Part shown: positions 42,357 through 46,432 of the stretch, piece by piece
How positions within the stretch are numbered: position 1 is the first letter of the stretch
Layout of the letters: every line of letters starts with the position of its first letter
Origin: Bacteroidaceae bacterium
GTDB lineage: Bacteria; Bacteroidota; Bacteroidia; Bacteroidales; Bacteroidaceae
Length of the DNA stretch: 46,432 bases
Reading direction: 5' to 3'
Assembly: GCA_024398615.1 (NCBI GenBank)
Contig: JAKSIU010000020.1
Coordinates: 1 to 46,432, forward strand
The notes under the pieces: generated by a model
Database searches by the model: none
Told to the model about the DNA's origin: nothing
What the model saw: only the letters and a program-made list of their open reading frames with translations
Made by a program: the position numbers and the translations under genes

Positions 42357-42427
42357 AATCGGGGTACAGGAAACTCCTGTTGAGAGAGACCCGTAGAACT
42401 TGATGCGGTTAATACCGCCGTAAGGAA
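42357..42427 (+). promoter_or_regulatory. TPP (THI-box) riboswitch
   Basis: The stretch carries the conserved thiamine pyrophosphate aptamer blocks in order: the ATCGGGG opening, a variable hairpin (ACAGGA/TCCTGT), TTGAGAGAGACCCGTAGAAC, TTGATGCGGTTAATACCGCC and the closing GTAAGGAA. The aptamer ends about eight bases before the tenA ATG. No separate terminator is visible, so control probably works on translation initiation. Binding of TPP is expected to lower expression of tenA. Confidence 0.92.
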
Positions 42428-42434
42428 TTTATTT

Positions 42435-43076
42435 ATGGAAAAATGGACAGAAGAAGCCTGGACTGAGGCTTCCGGCATCTATGCCGACATTATCAGTCAT
42501 CCCTTCATCCTTGAACTTGCCGATGGCTCCCTTTCAATTGAAAGGTTCAAACGGTATATTGCCCAGGACGAGTTGTATCTTGGCAATTATGGCCGTCAGA
42601 TGTTCGCTTTTGCCGAAATGATCGATGATGCATCGCAGAAGGAAATGTTCGTGGAGTTCGCCAAAGACGGACTTGAGGGCGAGAAGGCAATGCATCAGCT
42701 GATGATTGCCAGATTCGGAACGGATGCATCGGCCTCACCGTCCAAGGTTACCGCGGAATACAATGCGCATACCGAGGCGGCAATCCGTACCGGTTGCAAG
42801 GAGATTGCATTTGCCTCACTGCTCCCGTGTATCTGGATATACAATGAGGTTGGCAAACACCTCAGGAAAATATCCGTAACCGAAGGCAATCCCTACAGCG
42901 AATGGATAGACGAATACGGCAGTGAAGATTTTTCAGCAGCCGTAGAAAAAGTCCTGTCGCTGATTGACGGGTATGCCGACGGTACGGATGAATTAACCAG
43001 GACAGAAATGACAAAACAGTTCTGTGAAGGCACCAGGTATGAGTATGAATTCTGGGATTATGCCTATAAGGCGTAA
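42435..43076 (+). CDS. tenA: TenA family thiaminase II / aminopyrimidine aminohydrolase
   Basis: This 213-residue all-helical protein is a full-length TenA. Key residues are D45 (QDELYL), the nucleophile C132 (LLPCIWIYNEVGK) and E205 (YEYEFWDYAYKA). TenA hydrolyses formylaminopyrimidine breakdown products of thiamine to the HMP precursor, allowing salvage of degraded vitamin, and can also cleave thiamine. The TPP riboswitch directly upstream supports this role. It appears to be a single-gene transcript, since no other thiamine gene is nearby in this window. Confidence 0.95.
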   Translation: MEKWTEEAWTEASGIYADIISHPFILELADGSLSIERFKRYIAQDELYLGNYGRQMFAFAEMIDDASQKEMFVEFAKDGLEGEKAMHQLMIARFGTDASASPSKVTAEYNAHTEAAIRTGCKEIAFASLLPCIWIYNEVGKHLRKISVTEGNPYSEWIDEYGSEDFSAAVEKVLSLIDGYADGTDELTRTEMTKQFCEGTRYEYEFWDYAYKA

Positions 43077-43097
43077 TTCCGATACTTCATCCCATCA

Positions 43098-43727
43098 TTA
43101 CAGCTGGCCGGGCAGCACAAGCTTTTCCTTTGGAGGGAAACCTGATTCGAACTTGTCGAATCCATCGGGGTCATCTATGGCAACATAGTAACCGCGAGGG
43201 GTGTGGTATGTCCCTTCGATTCCGCTCAGGTATCCTTCCTTGAGCTCCTGCCCAAGGAAATACGGGACTTCGCTTTCGCGAGGTTCTGCGTGATAGTGGA
43301 TATTGAGGCTCGAGGCAAGCACAAATCCCGCATGTCTGTAGAAGTCTATATTTCCCTCCATAAACACAGCGCCAAAGCCCATTTCCTTTGCTTTTCCAAG
43401 CGCATGTCGGAGCAGGGTCACACCATATCCATGGCGCTTGAACTCAGGGGCTATGCTGATGGGGCCGAATGTCAGGATGGGGATGTGCCTGCCGTCGTCA
43501 GCAACGATTTCGGCCTTGGAGAACATCACATGACCTATGATGGTATTTTCCAATTCAAGCACAAAATCCAATTCGCTTATGAAATCAGGGTTCGACCGGT
43601 AGCGGTGAAGTACATAATGTTCGGTGCAACCCGGTTGATATACGTTCCAGAATGCCTCTCTGGTAAGGTTTTCTACTGTATGATAATCTGTTTCGCGCTC
43701 CTGGCGGATAATGAAATTATTGTTCAT
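43098..43727 (-). CDS. GNAT family N-acetyltransferase
   Basis: This 209-residue protein starts best at the ATG at 43727 (MNNNFIIRQERETDYHTVENL), where similarity to YhbS-type GNAT enzymes begins; a longer in-frame ATG at 43835 adds 36 residues without family character. The acetyl-CoA binding segment is visible as ISIAPEFKRHGYGVTLLRHAL, followed by EGNIDFYRHAGF. The acceptor is unknown. The C-terminal 60 residues (YHAEPRESEVPYFLGQELKEG to the end) are typical of the Bacteroidales branch. A TATCTTTG box at 43875-43882 on this strand would give a leader of about 140 bases. Confidence 0.9.
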   Translation of the reverse strand: MNNNFIIRQERETDYHTVENLTREAFWNVYQPGCTEHYVLHRYRSNPDFISELDFVLELENTIIGHVMFSKAEIVADDGRHIPILTFGPISIAPEFKRHGYGVTLLRHALGKAKEMGFGAVFMEGNIDFYRHAGFVLASSLNIHYHAEPRESEVPYFLGQELKEGYLSGIEGTYHTPRGYYVAIDDPDGFDKFESGFPPKEKLVLPGQL

Positions 43728-43874
43728 GATTGTTCGATAATGATAAATGAAACATGTGCACCCTGCTGGAGCAAGGTGGTCCTTGATTCTTGAGACATCT
43801 CTACCTTTGTGAAAGCAGAAGATGTCAGCGAACAATATCCGAATTCAGATTACGCATCCAATAGTTTTACACGG

Positions 43875-43882
43875 CAAAGATA
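43875..43882 (-). promoter_or_regulatory. Bacteroidetes -7 box (TATCTTTG) for the GNAT gene
   Basis: On the minus strand the sequence reads TATCTTTGC. It lies in the gap between crcB and the acetyltransferase gene, pointing towards the latter. Confidence 0.5.
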
Positions 43883-43897
43883 GTTCTTTTTGTGTTA

Positions 43898-44263
43898 TCA
43901 TAATCCCAGTCTTCTGGCTGAAATGCAGCCAAGGGCGGCAAATCCCACGCACAGCAGCATTGTGCCCATGATGTAGAGGGCTGCTGCACCGTACCGGCCC
44001 TGCTGGAGCATAGTGACGGACTGCATTGAGAATGTGCTGAATGTGGTGAATCCGCCGCACAGTCCCACGGTGGCGAACAGCAGCATGGGACTCTGTTCGA
44101 ATGTGCTTACCAATATACCCATTACAAACGACCCTATCACATTTGTCAGCAGCGTACCGATATTGGTTGACCAGTGCATGAATGTGAACAGCAACGTGAT
44201 TCCGTACCTGAGCATCGCACCGGCAGCACCGCCCAGTCCTACAAGAAGAATGTTTCTTACCAT
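43898..44263 (-). CDS. crcB: CrcB/Fluc fluoride channel
   Basis: This 121-residue, four-helix membrane protein has the Fluc signatures: GLGGAAGAMLRY in helix 1, TNVIGSF (N41) in helix 2, and GLCGGFTTFSTFSM in helix 3 (F72, F75, T77). Fluc channels are dual-topology homodimers that let toxic fluoride leave the cytoplasm. The gene is alone; no second crcB copy is present. No fluoride riboswitch is seen in the upstream bases. A TATCTTTG box lies only five bases before the ATG. Confidence 0.95.
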   Translation of the reverse strand: MVRNILLVGLGGAAGAMLRYGITLLFTFMHWSTNIGTLLTNVIGSFVMGILVSTFEQSPMLLFATVGLCGGFTTFSTFSMQSVTMLQQGRYGAAALYIMGTMLLCVGFAALGCISARRLGL

Positions 44264-44267
44264 ACCG

Positions 44268-44275
44268 CAAAGATA
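44268..44275 (-). promoter_or_regulatory. Bacteroidetes -7 box (TATCTTTG) directly before crcB
   Basis: On the minus strand TATCTTTGC lies so close to the crcB ATG at 44263 that the transcript would begin at or next to the start codon, giving a leaderless or nearly leaderless mRNA. The box is an exact match, but its use is inferred. Confidence 0.45.
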
Positions 44276-44354
44276 ATAGGAACTGTCAAAAATGGGAATA
44301 TCCGCCTGCTATTCTCCTGCAATAACCCTTTCCGCTGTCATCTATTGACATCTT

Positions 44355-44740
44355 ATGAAAACTTTTGTTGGTTACAGACCTGAAGTCCGCACCGTTGCCG
44401 ACGGTCAGGAAGGGATGCAGATCAAGTTACAGACAAGGAATGTTCTGCCCGAGGTCGTTGTTATGGACAAGAGATTGTGGGAAAAGGACCTGAAGTATTT
44501 CAAACGGATGTTTCTGGGCGAAGACAGATGGGGAAGAAATGCCTTAATCATGAATGAGGAAGTTCTCTCGTTTGACAATGAAGAGAATAACGGTAAAATG
44601 TGTTTCAGAGCATCGGCCAGCGAGCCCCTGATTATTGACCTGCCGTTGCTGGGATATGAGTTGCATGTCGATCTGGTGAATTTCACCGCCATCAATGACA
44701 ACGAAACCCAATGCAATATACTCGGATACTTCCATTATAG
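44355..44740 (+). pseudogene. Remnant of a carboxypeptidase-regulatory-domain protein
   Basis: The frame opens at an ATG that follows a TGA stop (44346-44348) and begins in mid-domain: FVGYRPEVRTVADG...LPEVVV is the end of the carboxypeptidase-regulatory-like (CarboxypepD_reg) domain common in Bacteroidetes outer membrane proteins. It continues with W.KDLKYFKRMFLGEDRWGRNALIMNEEVLSFD and LPLLGYELHVDLVNF, typical of the following region in such proteins. There is no signal peptide, and the family-like sequence stops near 44740. The gene is truncated at both ends. Confidence 0.65.
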
Positions 44741-45110
44741 CAGACAGCCAGGAATGACATGTACGTCAACTATGGCCATATCAGGCTGTTCTGCTATGCA
44801 GGCATGGTTCTGTTCATTTGTGCTATGGTGAATTTCTTACTGTTCTCTCTGGAACGTCTTGACTATAGAAAAAGGGAGATGGCTCTGCGTCTGGTCAATG
44901 GTTCAAAGGGCGGTAGCCTGTATTGCATGCTGCTTGTCGAATATGGAACAGTACTGCTGGCTGCAGCAGTTTGAGCAGCGGACCACAATAAGCTGGTGGA
45001 TTTACGTGCTGATATTCGCGGGAATGGTTCTTGTCATCAGTCTGACCGTGTTGCACCGCGTCAGCAGGGCCGCCAGTGAGAATCCGTCAGCGGTCATCAA
45101 TAACGAATAG
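44741..45110 (+). pseudogene. Degenerate FtsX/MacB-type ABC permease remnant
   Basis: Two fragments in different frames together resemble the C-terminal part of a Bacteroidetes FtsX-like permease. Bases 44759-44974 encode a membrane helix and the YRKREMALRLVNGSKGGSLYCMLLVEY segment, ending at a stop. Bases about 44975-45110 encode SWWIYVLIFAGMVLVISLTVLHRV and the end segment ENPSAVINNE in another frame. The central helices between them are missing, so a deletion with a frameshift is likely. It directly abuts the preceding remnant. Confidence 0.65.
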
Positions 45111-45121
45111 ATTGTTATAAA

Positions 45122-45159
45122 AAATCCGGTTGGAGTTTAAATTGTTTCCAACCGGATTT
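45122..45159. terminator. Bidirectional hairpin terminator
   Basis: A perfect 13-bp inverted repeat (AAATCCGGTTGGA at 45122-45134 and its complement at 45147-45159) with a 12-base loop lies between two convergent units: the pseudogene remnants and the Rpn nuclease gene. The A/T ends of the stem supply short T tracts on each strand, as in a two-way terminator. Confidence 0.75.
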
Positions 45160-45182
45160 GACATTAATCCTTATCGGCAGGG

Positions 45183-46169
45183 TTAGAGATTCTCAAGAAT
45201 ATCCATCGGCACGCCGGTGCATTGCGAAATGATATCCAATGAGACACCTGCAGCCTTGAATTTGGTTGCATCCTCAATGGCTTTTTCTTCGCGGCCCTCT
45301 TCGCGGCCCTCTTCGCGGCCTTCTTCGCGGCCTTCCTTGAGACCTTCCTTGCGACCCTCTTCGCGGCCAACGGTAAACCCAAGTTTATTCCCCTTGTCGA
45401 TAGCGGCCTCAAGTTCTGCCGCGCGGTCAAGCTCGGCATGGAACTTGGCCAGATAATCCATCTGTTCTTCGTATGTCATGGCGGTAAAGTTAGAGATCTC
45501 AAACAGCTTTTCCAAACCTTTGCCGGAGAATTCTTCGGGAACGGATTTCAGAGACCCCATATATCGCAGCAGCCATATCATCCTGTCGGCCAGACTGTTC
45601 AAATCAGACACTCCCTTCTTGAACTTGGGCAGCTCAACTGTCACATAGTGCACGTTGTCTGTCAGGGTCTTGCTGATGTCGCTGTCATTGCGTATGCAGA
45701 AGCTGTTTATGACACTGTCTGTCGTCCTGGCACCGTCAAGGCTGAAATCCATGATGGCGATGATGTACAGCGGTGTAAGCCTGTATTTCCTGTCACCGCT
45801 ACGTACCTGTTCACGAATAGGGTAGGTGGAGTAATACACAAGTCTGTCATTGAAATCCTTTTTCTCGGCCAGCTGCATCTCGATGACTACGGTCTCTCCG
45901 TCTTCGGTCGTGGCTCTGATGTCGAATACGGTCTTCTTGTCGTCTGGGCTGTCGCCCATGTTCTCCTGATTGCCGAGAGTCAGCGTACTGACGTGCAGAT
46001 CCGGCAGAATGCTGTCAATGAGCATCTTGAGCAGTTCCTCATTGCCAGGCGTCCCGAAAACGCGCTTGAACGCAACATCTACCCGGAGGTCAATGAACCT
46101 GATGTCTTCATCATTTGGATTGATCACTGCCGCAACTGGTGCGGAAACTTCTTTTCCAAACTTTTTCAT
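45183..46169 (-). CDS. Rpn family recombination-promoting nuclease / PD-(D/E)XK transposase-like protein
   Basis: This 328-residue protein (ATG at 46169) starts with DEDIRFIDLRVDVAFKRVFG and shows the PD-(D/E)XK nuclease core: FDIRATTEDGETVVIEMQ, with D and the E-x-Q in family positions, followed by DRLVYYSTYPIREQV. It matches the Rpn/TIGR01784 group, very common in Bacteroidales. Family members are DNA endonucleases that promote RecA-independent recombination, and some have been linked to phage defence. The C-terminal region contains GREEGREEGREE repeats and a final helix. It stands alone, convergent with the remnants. Confidence 0.88.
   Translation of the reverse strand: MKKFGKEVSAPVAAVINPNDEDIRFIDLRVDVAFKRVFGTPGNEELLKMLIDSILPDLHVSTLTLGNQENMGDSPDDKKTVFDIRATTEDGETVVIEMQLAEKKDFNDRLVYYSTYPIREQVRSGDRKYRLTPLYIIAIMDFSLDGARTTDSVINSFCIRNDSDISKTLTDNVHYVTVELPKFKKGVSDLNSLADRMIWLLRYMGSLKSVPEEFSGKGLEKLFEISNFTAMTYEEQMDYLAKFHAELDRAAELEAAIDKGNKLGFTVGREEGRKEGLKEGREEGREEGREEGREEKAIEDATKFKAAGVSLDIISQCTGVPMDILENL
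45288..45368 (-). repeat. 12-bp tandem repeats encoding EGRE units
   Basis: Imperfect tandem copies of a 12-base unit (GCGGCCCTCTTC on the plus strand and close variants) encode the charged REEG repeats near the C-terminus of the Rpn protein. As the unit is a multiple of three, copy-number change would vary the length of the charged linker without a frameshift. Confidence 0.85.
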
Positions 46170-46347
46170 AATCAATTAGATTTAAGGTGTTAATAAAATA
46201 GTATTCATGGCATACCAATTCATCAAACGCTGTGATTTCATGGATTACCGATGGCGAAGATAACAGAAAGTGTCAAATAATTGGACACTTTTCGGGCTGA
46301 AAGTACGATTTCTGACTTTTTGTTTGCAGCTGCGGATTTAGACTTGG

Positions 46348-46355
46348 TATTTTTG
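46348..46355 (+). promoter_or_regulatory. Bacteroidetes -7 box (TATTTTTG) for the partial permease gene
   Basis: TATTTTTGT matches TAnnTTTGY. A TTTG at 46323-46326 lies 21 bases upstream, the usual spacing for a -33 element. The box is 26 bases before the ATG at 46382. Confidence 0.6.
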
Positions 46356-46381
46356 TGTGAGAACAAACTAGGAATAAAGTC

Positions 46382-46432
46382 ATGTTCAGACATTACTTGA
46401 AAATAGCCTTTCGTAACATACGCAAGTATGCG
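46382..46432 (+). CDS. FtsX/MacB-type ABC permease, N-terminus only
   Basis: Only the first 17 codons lie inside the window. They read MFRHYLKIAFRNIRKYA, which is the characteristic start of Bacteroidetes MacB-like permeases of the FtsX type (MFKHYLKIAFRNL-type starts), just before the first membrane helix. The gene has a good promoter in front of it and may be the intact relative of the degenerate permease at 44741-45110. Confidence 0.65.
   Translation, partial: MFRHYLKIAFRNIRKYA

Noticed and set aside
44264-44354. Possible fluoride riboswitch upstream of crcB
   Set aside because: None of the conserved aptamer blocks is visible, and the promoter box is too close to the ATG to leave room for one.
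45288-45368. Short regular repeats as a CRISPR array
   Set aside because: The units are 12 bp, contiguous, without spacers, and lie inside a coding frame.

Overview
The window comes from a member of the Bacteroidales, most like a gut Prevotella or Bacteroides relative; genus is my inference. The evidence is: sigma boxes of the form TAnnTTTG (mostly TATCTTTG) before several genes, many Bacteroidetes-type lipoproteins, DUF1573, DUF4491 and DUF2867 proteins, a Rpn nuclease with an EGREEGREE-type tail, and type IX secretion (T9SS)-like C-termini. No rRNA, tRNA, CRISPR array or complete insertion sequence was seen.

Layout. Bases 1-403 are non-coding with several hairpins. Two lipoproteins of unknown role follow (404-2517), then a convergent GH95-family glycosidase (2635-5082). 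Bases 5275-20627 form a tightly packed seven-gene, 15.4-kb export operon: ABC ATPase, ABC-2 permease with a large extracytoplasmic part and a golvesin-like tail, TolC-type outer membrane channel, lipoprotein membrane-fusion adaptor, RND pump, a second RND pump fused to a complete ABC ATPase domain, and a small ABC-2 permease. This is the most unusual part of the window. RND pumps normally run on ion gradients. Here one RND polypeptide also carries an ATPase domain, and that domain is itself split by a four-helix membrane insertion.

Bases 20679-36134 are mostly a plant cell-wall degradation region. A nitroreductase is divergent from a GH2 glycosidase and a GH43 enzyme. Then come a two-module CE15 glucuronoyl esterase with a T9SS-like tail, a DUF1573 protein, a GLUG-type surface protein, a 45-residue peptide gene, a PL9 pectate lyase-GH43 fusion, and a second CE15 esterase next to a DUF3089 hydrolase. 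The substrates suggested are xylan esterified to lignin, and pectin carrying arabinan or galactan.

Bases 33842-38919 on the minus strand look like one operon led by a TetR regulator (TetR, DUF4491, MFS transporter, AlkZ-like, DUF3089, CE15). A perfect 14-bp palindrome lies just upstream of tetR. Divergent from it is a plus-strand group: transglutaminase-like lipoprotein, HxxxD acyltransferase, YfiH/PgeF and DUF2867. A TPP riboswitch with its own promoter precedes tenA (thiamine salvage). The right end holds a GNAT acetyltransferase, the fluoride channel crcB, decayed remnants of a regulatory-domain protein and an FtsX-type permease, a Rpn-family nuclease, and the first 17 codons of another FtsX-type permease that runs off the window.
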